A stretch of 64,000 bases of DNA from CAWAYR01 sp050250955 (GCA_050250955.1 JBFWNR010000004.1:372001-436000), one strand, 5' to 3'; counted from the stretch's first letter, positions 20,968 to 27,932 are shown. The notes: generated by a model not told the origin, from the sequence alone. Numbers and translations: made by a program.

Positions 20968-21218
20968 CGCCAGGTCTCGCCCTCGTGGCGCCGGTGCGGG
21001 GGCGCCGGTCCGAGGCCGACCGCCGCCCGCTTGGCGGCCGCGCGGCGCTCCCAGAAGGCCGCCACGCCTCGCGGTGAGACCGCGCGCCGGGCGGGGCCCC
21101 AGTCGTCCCGTCCGAGCGGCTCGGTGCCGGGGAGCGCGCCCCACGGCCGGCGCGGCGCGGCCCGCAGCAGGCCGAGGGCGGCGCGCAGGCGCGCGGCGAC
21201 GGTCAGGCGCCGAGCCAT
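20964..21218 (-). CDS. Small basic element protein, 84 aa
   Basis: Unknown. Very Arg/Ala-rich (MARRLTVAARLRAALGLLRAAPRRPWGALPG, then WERRAAAKRAAVGLGPAPPHRRHEG). The ATG at 21218 follows GGGGGAAGC, the gene overlaps the zincin by 16 bp upstream and the zf-trcl gene by 4 bp downstream, which fits the packed layout. The composition is also what a chance frame in GC-rich DNA gives, so it may not be real; the perfect ATGA junction is the main argument for it. Confidence 0.5.
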   Translation of the reverse strand: MARRLTVAARLRAALGLLRAAPRRPWGALPGTEPLGRDDWGPARRAVSPRGVAAFWERRAAAKRAAVGLGPAPPHRRHEGETWR

Positions 21219-21610
21219 GCTTCCCCCTGGACGACCCGCGCGGCGAAGGCCTGGGCGCGATGCTCGAGGTCCTCCCGCGACGTGGTCCGCGCCTTGCCGG
21301 TGTAGAAGTCCGAGACGTGGGCGAGCTCGTGCACGGCGACCTCGAAGAGCGCCCGCCGGTGGGGGAGCGCCGCGACGTTCAGGTAGATGGCGAAGCGGTC
21401 GCCCTCGCGGGTGGCGCACCCGCGAATCGCGCCCAGGCGGGCACACCAGCGGATCTCGACCTGCGCCGGCAGGCGCACGCGGCGCTCCCGCACCGCGACC
21501 AGGGCCATCTCGACGACGGCCGCCTGGCGCGGCGTCGGGCGCACCGGTGGCGCGGCGCAGAGCTCCGCCTCGTAGGCCGAGAGGACCGGGTTGCGGAGGT
21601 GGCCGTACAT
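21203..21610 (-). CDS. Zinc metalloprotease-like (HExxH) element protein
   Basis: 135 residues. His94-Glu95-x-x-His98 in FEVAVHELAHVSDFYTG is a zincin motif, and SREDLEHRAQAFAARV with Glu116/His117 offers a third ligand, as in small SprT/IrrE-like zincins. No signal peptide, so it acts in the cytoplasm or in a virion. The start ATG at 21610 overlaps the stop of the upstream gene as TGATG. Possible roles are cleavage of an element or helper repressor (ImmA-like) or virion maturation; the sequence does not decide. Confidence 0.72.
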   Translation of the reverse strand: MYGHLRNPVLSAYEAELCAAPPVRPTPRQAAVVEMALVAVRERRVRLPAQVEIRWCARLGAIRGCATREGDRFAIYLNVAALPHRRALFEVAVHELAHVSDFYTGKARTTSREDLEHRAQAFAARVVQGEAWLGA

Positions 21611-22377
21611 CAGTCCCGCCAGGCCTGGTCGCCCAGGACGTCGAGGGCCGCCAGGGCGCGATCGATCTCGCCCCGCCGCTGCAGCAGCGTCGCGCGCATG
21701 CCGAGGGCGCCCTGCAACAGCCGGATCATGTCCTTGAGCACCCCGGTCGGGGCGTTCACCAGCGCATCCCGGGCGACGGTGGCGGCCGGCTTCTTCACCG
21801 GGCCGGGCCCGATCGGCACGTCGCGGATCTGCTCCCAGACGCGATGGGCGAGGGCGTCCAGCTCCATCGCGGTCAGGGCCGGCGGCGCCGCGCGGACGGC
21901 CTGGAAGGCGCCGGCCGTCATGAGCTCGCGCAGCTCCGCGGGCAGCTTGCGGAACAGCCGCGGGTCCACCAGCAGGCCCGTGGGCCCGTGCAGCTGCTCG
22001 AGCGCCGTGATGTCGAGCGGCGCGGCAGGCGGCGCAGCGGGCGGGGGCTGGGTCTTGGGTCGGCTGATGGGCATCGGGATCTCCTGGTCGAAGGGCGGTC
22101 GGTGGGTGTTCAGCGGGTCGAAGTCGGCGAAGATGGCCAGCAACAGCTCGAGGTAGTCCTCGGCCTCGGTCGGCCGCAGGGCCGGCGCCGTCGGCGGGGC
22201 GGGCCAGCGGTTCGCGCAGGGCTCACAGGCGCACCAGATGACGGTGCTGATCGTCGTGACGAGCGTGGGGCCCGCCAGGCAGACCGCGCAGGCGCCGTAC
22301 TCGGCCACCGCGTAGCGCGGCGCCTGGCCGACGTGCAGCTGCTCGAGCTCGGTCCACAGGGCATCGGGCGGGGTCAT
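21610..22377 (-). CDS. Cys-rich element protein of unknown function, 255 aa
   Basis: No family recognised. N-terminus has a Cys cluster (Cys30, Cys33, Cys49, Cys51, Cys54: CAVC ... WCACEPC) that probably binds zinc. An acidic stretch (TEAEDYLELLLAIFADFDP) and a Pro-rich linker (about 100-120) lead to a helical C-terminal half (ALEQLHGPTGLLVDPRLFRKLPAELRELM; DALVNAPTGVLKDMIRLLQGALG). Overlaps the terminase-like gene by 4 bp and the zincin by 1 bp. Its position just after a small terminase is where a large terminase would stand, but no Walker motif is present. Confidence 0.7.
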   Translation of the reverse strand: MTPPDALWTELEQLHVGQAPRYAVAEYGACAVCLAGPTLVTTISTVIWCACEPCANRWPAPPTAPALRPTEAEDYLELLLAIFADFDPLNTHRPPFDQEIPMPISRPKTQPPPAAPPAAPLDITALEQLHGPTGLLVDPRLFRKLPAELRELMTAGAFQAVRAAPPALTAMELDALAHRVWEQIRDVPIGPGPVKKPAATVARDALVNAPTGVLKDMIRLLQGALGMRATLLQRRGEIDRALAALDVLGDQAWRD

Positions 22378-22907
22378 GGCAGGGCGGCCTCGAGCGCGGC
22401 GTCGGCCGGCGGGTCGTCGGGGGCGTCGAGGGCATCGGCGATGGTCGTCAGGGCGTCGCGGATCGCCCCGTCGAGGATCTGGAAGACCCGCGCCGGATCG
22501 CTGCAGGCGGCGATCTCGTGGCTCAGGCGGGCCGGCAGCGCTTCGAGTAGCGTGCGGATGGTCCGACCGCTCTCGAAGGCCTCGCGCCGCGCGGCGTCGA
22601 TCGAAACGACCTTACCCGCGTGACGGTCGATCTGCTGCTGCAGCACGGTCGCGCGAAGGGCGGCCACCCGCTGCCGGGCCGTCGTGAGCGTCTCGGTGGC
22701 AGGGGCCGTCGCCTTCAGCGTCGCGATGTAGGCGGGCACGCAATAGACCAGGTCATAGAGACTCTTCCGCCCGCCGCGGCCGCGGCGGGCGGGAACGACG
22801 ACGCCAGCGGCCTCCAGATCGCTGACGGTCCGGAGGCTCACGCCGAGGACGGCGGCCAGGGTTTGGCGGCCCACGAGGGCATGGCGGGCGTTCGCGGGTG
22901 GCGTCAT
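22374..22907 (-). CDS. Nu1-like terminase small subunit (packaging-specificity protein)
   Basis: 177 residues. Residues 11-55 form a winged-helix like that of lambda Nu1: LVGRQTLAAVLGVSLRTVSDLEAAGVVVPARRGRGGRKSLYDLVYCVPAYIATLKA. The second part has the matching helical pattern: TARQRVAALRATVLQQQIDRHAGKVVSIDAARREAFESGRTIRTLLEALPARLSHEIAA. In phages this protein recognises the packaging site for the large terminase; satellites of the PICI type carry such a gene alone to redirect packaging. No large terminase is present here. The ATG at 22907 overlaps the upstream cold-shock gene stop. Confidence 0.75.
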   Translation of the reverse strand: MTPPANARHALVGRQTLAAVLGVSLRTVSDLEAAGVVVPARRGRGGRKSLYDLVYCVPAYIATLKATAPATETLTTARQRVAALRATVLQQQIDRHAGKVVSIDAARREAFESGRTIRTLLEALPARLSHEIAACSDPARVFQILDGAIRDALTTIADALDAPDDPPADAALEAALP

Positions 22908-23263
22908 CGGTCACCCGAACGCAATTGCAGCGCATCGGCGGGGCCACCCACCCGTGAGAATTCGCGCCGTCCCCACCCGTAAGTGGTGGGCCATGCCGAG
23001 AACCTAACCCCACCCCCCTCCCCGGCCGGCGCCGAACTCTGCAGCACGTCGACCAGGTCGCCGACCTGGCGGCCGGCGCGATCGGTGCTGACGCGGACCT
23101 TGACGACGTCGCCGGCGTGCAGCCGGTTGCGCGCGCCGAGACTGCGCTGGCCGAGGAAGACGCGGCCGCGGTCCGCGGTGTCGATGAAGCCGAAGGCTCG
23201 GCCGGGACGTTCGAACCAGTTGGCCACCCGGCCAACGGTCAGATATTCGCTGCGCCGCTTCAT
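22904..23263 (-). CDS. Cold-shock-domain protein with C-terminal extension
   Basis: 119 residues. The first 75 or so follow the cold-shock OB fold: TVGRVANWFERPGRAFGFIDTADRGRVFLGQRSLGARNRLHAGDVVKVRVSTDRAGRQVGDLVDV, with the RNP1-like GRAFGFID and RNP2-like VFLGQ. An extra tail of about 42 residues (FSAWPTTYGWGRREFSRVGG) is not part of cold-shock proteins. AGGAGG five bases before ATG 23263 and an ATGA overlap with the upstream gene fix the start. Second cold-shock-like gene in this small element; such proteins bind RNA and can act as antiterminators. Confidence 0.82.
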   Translation of the reverse strand: MKRRSEYLTVGRVANWFERPGRAFGFIDTADRGRVFLGQRSLGARNRLHAGDVVKVRVSTDRAGRQVGDLVDVLQSSAPAGEGGGVRFSAWPTTYGWGRREFSRVGGPADALQLRSGDR

Positions 23264-23922
23264 GCGGTCCTCCTGTCGGCGAGCGCCTCGTCGATGCGCT
23301 CCCGGCGAGCCTGCGCGAACAGCCGAAGGCAGATAGCTCGTTCGGTGCACTGAGGCTCGTGTGGGCAGCGGCGGGGCTCTTGGTAGCCCGCTGGGCGCTG
23401 ATAGGCCGGGCCCATCCAGCCGCGCGGCTGAGCGTCGCGGAAGGCTCGCAGGTCGCTCTCCGCGTCCAACAGCTCACGTCTGGTGAACCTGACGCGGCCC
23501 CCGCTTGCGGGGGTAGGGGGGGATCGTCTTGCTCTTGACGGATCCACTAACGGATCGGGTGGCACCGGTGCTACTGGTCCCGGCGCATCGGTGCTACCCC
23601 TGCGCGCACCGGTGCCACCCGTGGCACCGGTGCTACCGGTGTCACCCACGACACTGGTCAGCGCCTTGAGATTGAAGGCGTAGACCGACGCGGCAGTCCC
23701 GCCGCCGCGCCGCTCGAGGACCAGAACGCCGAGGGCGACCAGGCGCCGAAGATCGCGAACGACTTGGCTTCGGCTCTTCGCGGTCATCTTGGCCAGGCGA
23801 GCGACCGCCGGGAACACCCGTCGGCCGTCGTCGGCCGCGAAGTTCGCGCACGCGAGCGCCGTCAACCGGAGGCCCGACGGAAGGTTCGAGGCGAACACCA
23901 TGGCGATTACGGTCAGCGACAT
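23260..23922 (-). CDS. Winged-helix replication-initiator-like protein
   Basis: 220 residues. Residues 15-72 form a helix-turn-helix of the HTH_36 type found in phage and plasmid replication proteins: LRLTALACANFAADDGRRVFPAVARLAKMTAKSRSQVVRDLRRLVALGVLVLERR. A low-complexity Gly-x-Thr linker (about 93-106) and Pro-rich stretch follow, then a charged C-terminal domain with three spaced Cys (186, 192, 198: CPHEPQCTERAIC). The linker-coding DNA contains a repeat cluster (23562-23645), the same layout as lambda O with its internal origin. Follows the excisionase-like gene by 18 bp and overlaps the cold-shock gene by 4 bp. Initiator function is inference. Confidence 0.7.
   Translation of the reverse strand: MSLTVIAMVFASNLPSGLRLTALACANFAADDGRRVFPAVARLAKMTAKSRSQVVRDLRRLVALGVLVLERRGGGTAASVYAFNLKALTSVVGDTGSTGATGGTGARRGSTDAPGPVAPVPPDPLVDPSRARRSPPTPASGGRVRFTRRELLDAESDLRAFRDAQPRGWMGPAYQRPAGYQEPRRCPHEPQCTERAICLRLFAQARRERIDEALADRRTA
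23562..23645. repeat. Iteron-like repeat cluster, candidate replication origin
   Basis: Four near-identical 13-mers begin at 23562, 23585, 23606 and 23624: GCACCGGTGCTAC, GCATCGGTGCTAC, GCACCGGTGCCAC, GCACCGGTGCTAC. A fifth, degenerate ACCGGTGTCAC lies at 23635-23645. The core GCACCGGTGC is itself a perfect 10-bp palindrome. Spacing is 23, 21 and 18 bp, about two helical turns. The cluster sits inside the replication-like gene, in its linker, and is next to a less GC-rich stretch near 23523-23560. A repeated Gly-Thr protein linker could also produce some of this. Confidence 0.5.
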
Positions 23923-23940
23923 CTGCCGGCGACCTGAGAC

Positions 23941-24189
23941 TTACGCCGCGGTTCCGGTGCCTTGCTTGGCGGTCTCGATGAAGCGCTCGACGTCGCGGCG
24001 GTCGAGCCACCAGCGGCGGCTGCCAGGCAGCACGACGCGACGCAGCGCGCCGTTCTGCACGATCTTCCGGATCGTCGTGTAGGGGAGGCCGGTCTCGATC
24101 GCTACCTGCTGCGCCGAGAGCAGGCGCTGCGAGTCTGACGCCTTCGCCGAGGATGTCAGAGGGCGCCGGCGCTGCTGTGTGGTTTCCAT
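23941..24189 (-). CDS. xis: Excisionase-like / MerR-type helix-turn-helix protein
   Basis: 82 residues from ATG 24189 (a GTG two codons upstream is possible). A single winged-helix of the excisionase/HTH_17 type: RLLSAQQVAIETGLPYTTIRKIVQNGALRRVVLPGSRRWWLDRRDVERFIE. Such proteins bend DNA next to att sites and bias the integrase towards excision; some act as regulators. It is the first recognisable gene inside attR and lies just downstream of two palindromes. Its basic N-terminal tail (QRRRPLTSSAKASD) may add DNA contacts. Confidence 0.8.
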   Translation of the reverse strand: METTQQRRRPLTSSAKASDSQRLLSAQQVAIETGLPYTTIRKIVQNGALRRVVLPGSRRWWLDRRDVERFIETAKQGTGTAA

Positions 24190-24245
24190 GCGCACCAGCG
24201 TGCGCCTGGACTACCCCGCGGATTTCAGTCGAGCGCCGCTCGACT
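24190..24245. promoter_or_regulatory. Pair of palindromes upstream of the excisionase-like gene
   Basis: AGTCGAGC-GCC-GCTCGACT (24227-24245, perfect 8-bp arms) and GCGCAC-CAGC-GTGCGC (24190-24205, perfect 6-bp arms). They occupy the whole gap between the stop of the attR-proximal frame and the excisionase-like gene. Operator or terminator roles are both possible; no T-run follows on the minus strand. Confidence 0.4.
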
Positions 24246-24254
24246 CCGAACTTT

Positions 24255-24860
24255 CTACTTCAGACCGAGCGCCGTGAGATCGGAGGCGATCGTGCTGGCC
24301 GCCAGCGTCTGCAGCGAATCGAGCGAATGCAGGTGGGTGACCAGTGCGGCCTTGTTGTTCCGATGAGCGTGGTAGGGGTGCGCCTTGCGGTACGCCGACG
24401 CGGCCGCCTGGATCACGGTACGGCGCTCCTTGACCTGAGCGGTCCTGGCGGCGAGTCCAGCGCGCGCGGCCTGCCTAGCGGCCCGACGCTTGACGCCCGG
24501 CGCCCGGAAGGCCTGCAGCAGCACCGCACCGTCGACGAACGACTGAGCGTCGCGGATGCCGATGACCAGCTCGCGCCGGCCGTCGGGGAGGATTCGAATG
24601 CGTGCAGACGTGCCGCGATCGTCGGTGCGTGTCGAGCCGGTTACGGCGATGCCGCGACCGATGGCGACGGTGAGATCCTTTCCACCGTTTTTCCCATCCG
24701 CACGCACAACCGGTGCATTTCTCGCCACGCCGTGCAAGTTTACCGGATCAGCTATGTCGCTGAGAGTGAAGAAGATGGCCGGATTTCGTGGATCGGGATG
24801 GAGGTCTGAGCCGGTCTGCAAAACCTCCATCCCCGGTTCAAATCCGGGCGGCGCCTCCAA
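24255..24860 (-). CDS. Unknown protein encoded next to attR, start unresolved
   Basis: Up to 201 residues. The first 17 residues are only the reverse translation of the tRNA-Cys copy (MEAPPGFEPGMEVLQT), and no ATG occurs after codon 11, so either translation begins inside the att core or at an internal GTG such as 24728. The rest looks protein-like: TSARIRILPDGRRELVIGIRDAQSFVDGAVLLQAF, then basic helices (VKRRAARQAARAGLAARTAQVKERRTVIQAAASAYRKAH) and LVTHLHSLDSLQTLAAS. Base composition is lower in GC here than in the rest of the element. No family recognised. It could also be a non-coding attP arm region. Confidence 0.4.
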   Translation of the reverse strand: MEAPPGFEPGMEVLQTGSDLHPDPRNPAIFFTLSDIADPVNLHGVARNAPVVRADGKNGGKDLTVAIGRGIAVTGSTRTDDRGTSARIRILPDGRRELVIGIRDAQSFVDGAVLLQAFRAPGVKRRAARQAARAGLAARTAQVKERRTVIQAAASAYRKAHPYHAHRNNKAALVTHLHSLDSLQTLAASTIASDLTALGLK

Positions 24861-24863
24861 TCC
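24813..24863 (+). repeat. Right attachment-site repeat (attR), partial tRNA-Cys copy
   Basis: Exact 51-bp copy of 14218-14268. It lacks the 5' half of tRNA-Cys, so it cannot give a tRNA. Chromosomal sequence resumes after it; the NUDIX gene ends 15 bp further on. Confidence 0.93.
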
Positions 24864-24878
24864 CTCCCTCGTCCATCG

Positions 24879-25337
24879 TCAGGTGAGCCGCGCCACGAGC
24901 TCGTCGAGCAGCGGGCGTTGTCCGTTCAGGATGCGCGTGCGCGCGTCGTCGAGGCCGAACCAGGCGGCGCGATCGACCTCCGGCACGCTGAGGCGGCGTC
25001 CCGAGCGCGGCGGCCACTCGATGTCGACGGCCTGGCTGACCAGCGCCGCCGGGTCCAGGTCGGCGCTCACCGCCCAGGCGTGCACCCGCTTGCCGCCGGC
25101 CTGCCGCACCGAGGCGAGTGGCAGGAACGGGCCGGCCAGGTCCACGCCGAGTTCCTCGCGAACCTCGCGGCGCGCTGCCACCAGCGCGTCCTCGCCGGGG
25201 CCGATTTCGCCCTTGGGAATCGACCAGGCACCGGCGTCCCGGCTGGCCCACAACGGCCCGCCCGGATGCACCAGGAGCACCTCGACCACGCCCTCACGGA
25301 CCCGGTAAGGCAGCAGCCCCGCGCTCGCGGCTGGCAT
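24879..25337 (-). CDS. NUDIX hydrolase
   Basis: 152 residues; hydrolyses a nucleoside diphosphate linked to another group. The full Nudix box is present: GEIGPGEDALVAARREVREELGV (Gx5Ex7REVxEELGV), preceded by ASRDAGAWSIPKG. The opening SAGLLPYRVREGVVEVLLVHPGGPLWA resembles the small diadenosine-polyphosphate/NTP-type members seen next to polyphosphate enzymes. ATG 25337 starts the conserved domain; the open frame further upstream is antisense to the next gene. Divergent from the secreted protein, with 64 bp between starts. Confidence 0.9.
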   Translation of the reverse strand: MPAASAGLLPYRVREGVVEVLLVHPGGPLWASRDAGAWSIPKGEIGPGEDALVAARREVREELGVDLAGPFLPLASVRQAGGKRVHAWAVSADLDPAALVSQAVDIEWPPRSGRRLSVPEVDRAAWFGLDDARTRILNGQRPLLDELVARLT

Positions 25338-25401
25338 GTGCCAGCGTCGCACGAATCCTGGCGCTGGCGCAGGCAGAATGGGTGGGGGCGGACAGGCGCT
25401 C

Positions 25402-26463
25402 ATGTTCCGGGGATGGCTGAGCTTCGTGGCGGCGATGCTGGCGGCGCTGGCGGGCGCCCGCACCGAACGCGGGCCCGTCGTCGCGGCGCAGGACGCCGAT
25501 CCGTTCGCCTTCTTGGCGCCCGTCGCGACGGTGTCGCCGTCAGAACGGCGGCGGCTCGACGGCGGGGACGTGCTGGCGCGCACCTTGGCCGCCGGCGACC
25601 GCCAGGCGGCCATCCTGGTCCTGGCGCGGGTGCGGGCGGCGCCCGAACATCTCGTCGCCTGGACCCACGCGATCGAGCGCTTCAAGCGCGGCCGGTTCGT
25701 CGTCGCCATCGGCCGGTTTTCCGAGCCGCCCGTGCTCGAGGACCTGGCCGGCCTGAGCCTCGACACCGAGGACGTCGCCGCCCTGCTCCGCTGCCGGGCC
25801 GGAGACTGCGGGCTCAAGCTCACCGCCGCCGAGATGCGCCGCTTCGCCGCCGTGCGCGCCACCCCGGCCGCGGCGGCGGCGGATGCCGTCCAGGCCACGT
25901 TCCGGCACGCGGTGCTCGACCGCGTGCAGACCTACCGCGGGGCCGGTCTGGCGGGGCTGGATCCCATCGCTGACCGCGAACCGCGGCGCACCGTGGAGGC
26001 GTTCACCGCGCTTCTCGAGCGATCGCCGTACCTGGCCGGCGTCGCGCCGCTCAGGGACTGGCTGCACCGCTACCCGCTGGCGGCAACGCCGGGCGACACC
26101 TTCTTCTACTGGTCCAAGGAGTCCTACGGCAGCGGCAAACCGGTGGTGGCCGTGACACACGTGGCCATCCACCGGCCGCCGGACGGGGCCGACGCGCCGG
26201 CGGTCGTCGTCGCCGGCAAGCAGCTGCTTGCCACCCACTACACGGTCGCCAGCCTCGGACTGACGATGTTCCTGGGCGGTCGGGACGGCGGCCCGGCGTA
26301 CCTGGCGTATCTGAACCGGACCGAACTCGACATCCTCGGCGGGCTGTTCGGCCGCATGGCCAGAGCGATGATGGAACGCCGTCTGAGCCGGCAGACGCCG
26401 GTGGTCGTCGACGAGCTGCGCCGCCGGCTCGAGAGCGGCATGCCGTCGCCCGCCACCCCCTGA
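25402..26463 (+). CDS. Secreted protein of unknown function, 353 aa
   Basis: Begins with a signal-peptide-like segment (MFRGWLSFVAAMLAALAGARTERG), so export is likely. The mature part is mixed alpha/beta without a motif I can name; recognisable stretches are RLDGGDVLARTLAAGDRQAAILVLARVRA, LLRCRAGDCGLKLTAAEMRRFAAV (a Cys pair), TFFYWSKESYGSGKPVVAVTHVAIHRP and VVAGKQLLATHYTVASLGLTMFLGG. Proteins of this build occur in acidobacterial genomes without assigned function. ATG 25402 was chosen because it opens the signal peptide. Confidence 0.7.
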   Translation: MFRGWLSFVAAMLAALAGARTERGPVVAAQDADPFAFLAPVATVSPSERRRLDGGDVLARTLAAGDRQAAILVLARVRAAPEHLVAWTHAIERFKRGRFVVAIGRFSEPPVLEDLAGLSLDTEDVAALLRCRAGDCGLKLTAAEMRRFAAVRATPAAAAADAVQATFRHAVLDRVQTYRGAGLAGLDPIADREPRRTVEAFTALLERSPYLAGVAPLRDWLHRYPLAATPGDTFFYWSKESYGSGKPVVAVTHVAIHRPPDGADAPAVVVAGKQLLATHYTVASLGLTMFLGGRDGGPAYLAYLNRTELDILGGLFGRMARAMMERRLSRQTPVVVDELRRRLESGMPSPATP

Positions 26464-26482
26464 GCCACCCGACGGCGCGCTC

Positions 26483-27922
26483 ATGTACGCTACCGGCGTG
26501 TCGCTCGAATACTCCGCCGCCGAGATGCGCACGATGGCCGACGAGGTGGCCACCCGGGCGATCGCCTTCATCGCCAGCCTGCCCGACCAGCCGGTCCGCG
26601 GTGACGTCGAGGCCGCCCGCGATCTGTGCCGGGCGCTCCGCGAGCCGGTCCCCGAGCAGGGCTCGCCGCTGCCGCCGCTGCTCGACCTCGTCTTCGAGCG
26701 CTGCCTGCCGCCCACCTTCAACACCGCATCGGGCGGCTATCTCGCCTTCATTCCCGGCGGCGGCCTCTATCCGGCGGCGCTCGCCGACTTCCTGGCCGAT
26801 TGCGTCAATCGCTACACCGGGGTGTGGATGGCGGCGCCGGCCCTGGTGCAGCTCGAGGCCAACGCGCTCGACTGGCTGCGCGACTGGATGGGCTTTCCCG
26901 TGAGCACCCGCGGGGTGTTCACCGCCGGCGGGTCGATGGCCACCTTCAACGCGCTGCTGTGCGCCCGCGAGCGCCACCTCGGCGCCGAGCTGCGCCGCGG
27001 CGTCCTGTACACCTCCGACCAGGCCCACCACTGCGTGCTCAAGGCGGCCAAGATGGCCGGCATCATGTCCGATCGGGTGCGGGCCCTGGCCTGTGACGAC
27101 CGCTATCGTCTGCCGGTGCCGGCGCTCCGTGCGGCGATCGCTGCCGATCGCGCCGCCGGGCTCACGCCCTTCGCGGTGGTGTCCAGTGCCGGGACGACCA
27201 ATACCGGCGCCGTCGATCCGCTCGACGCGATTGCCGACCTGTGCGCGGCCGAAGGCCTGTGGCACCACGTGGACGGCGCCTACGGGGCGTTCTTTGCGCT
27301 CGATCCCGGCCTGGCCGACACGGTGCTCCGCGGCCTGTCGCGCGCCGACTCGCTGACGCTCGATCCGCACAAGGGCATGTTCCTGCCCTACGGCACCGGC
27401 GCGCTGCTGGTCCGCGACGGCACCGCCCTCCACGCGGCGTTCGAAGCCACCGCCGACTACCTGCCGCCGATGCCGCGGCCCGACGAGTTCTACGACCCCA
27501 GCCAGCACGGACCCGACCTGTCGCGGGGTTTCCCCGGCCTGCGGGTGTGGCTGTGCGTGAAGCTGTTCGGCGCCGCCGCCTTCCGCGACGCCATCGCCGA
27601 GAAGCGCCGGCTGACGCTCGACGCCTTCGCGCGTCTGGGCGCCCTGCCCGGCATCGTCGTCGACGCGCCGCCGGACCTCTCGCTGTTTGCGTTCCACGTC
27701 AGCTGGCCGGGCGCGACCCCGGCCGAGGAGGACGCCGCGACGCGGGCGCTGATGGCCGGCATCACCGCGCGCGGCCGGGTGATGGTCACCGGCGCGGTGA
27801 CCCGCGGCCGCTACGTGGGACGGGTGTGCGTGCTCAGCTTCCGCACCCACGCCCGCGAGATCGACGCCCTCGTCGAGGACGCTGCGGCGGCGCTCACCGA
27901 CATCGCGGCGGGCCGCCGCTGA
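26483..27922 (+). CDS. Pyridoxal-dependent decarboxylase (group II, aromatic-amino-acid type)
   Basis: 479 residues of the group II PLP decarboxylase family (DOPA, tryptophan, glutamate decarboxylases). Key parts: FNTASGGYLAFIPGGGLYPAALADFLADCVNRYTG, GVFTAGGSMATFNAL, the His in TSDQAHHCVLKAAKMAG, TTNTGAVDPLDAI, WHHVDGAYGAFFAL with the PLP-binding Asp, and the PLP-lysine segment LDPHKGMFLPYGTG. The opening segment is the family's open-and-close N-terminus. Substrate cannot be told from sequence. A GTG five codons in is an alternative start. Confidence 0.9.
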   Translation: MYATGVSLEYSAAEMRTMADEVATRAIAFIASLPDQPVRGDVEAARDLCRALREPVPEQGSPLPPLLDLVFERCLPPTFNTASGGYLAFIPGGGLYPAALADFLADCVNRYTGVWMAAPALVQLEANALDWLRDWMGFPVSTRGVFTAGGSMATFNALLCARERHLGAELRRGVLYTSDQAHHCVLKAAKMAGIMSDRVRALACDDRYRLPVPALRAAIAADRAAGLTPFAVVSSAGTTNTGAVDPLDAIADLCAAEGLWHHVDGAYGAFFALDPGLADTVLRGLSRADSLTLDPHKGMFLPYGTGALLVRDGTALHAAFEATADYLPPMPRPDEFYDPSQHGPDLSRGFPGLRVWLCVKLFGAAAFRDAIAEKRRLTLDAFARLGALPGIVVDAPPDLSLFAFHVSWPGATPAEEDAATRALMAGITARGRVMVTGAVTRGRYVGRVCVLSFRTHAREIDALVEDAAAALTDIAAGRR

Positions 27923-27932
27923 ACGGCGGCCC
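27910..27932. terminator. Hairpin across the decarboxylase stop codon
   Basis: GGGCCGCCG (27910-27918) pairs perfectly with CGGCGGCCC (27924-27932); the 5-base loop contains the TGA stop. It lies between convergent genes, so it may end transcription from both sides, though no T-run follows. Confidence 0.45.

Noticed and set aside
21610..22377. Large terminase in the position after the Nu1-like gene
   Set aside because: No Walker A, Walker B or RNase-H-like nuclease motif; size only 255 residues.
23562..23645. CRISPR array
   Set aside because: Repeats are 13 bp with unequal 5-10 bp gaps and lie within a coding frame; no cas genes in the window.
24153..24809. Plus-strand frame of 218 codons inside the element near attR
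   Set aside because: Low-complexity, no start signal, opposite to all other element genes; the minus-strand frame looks more protein-like.
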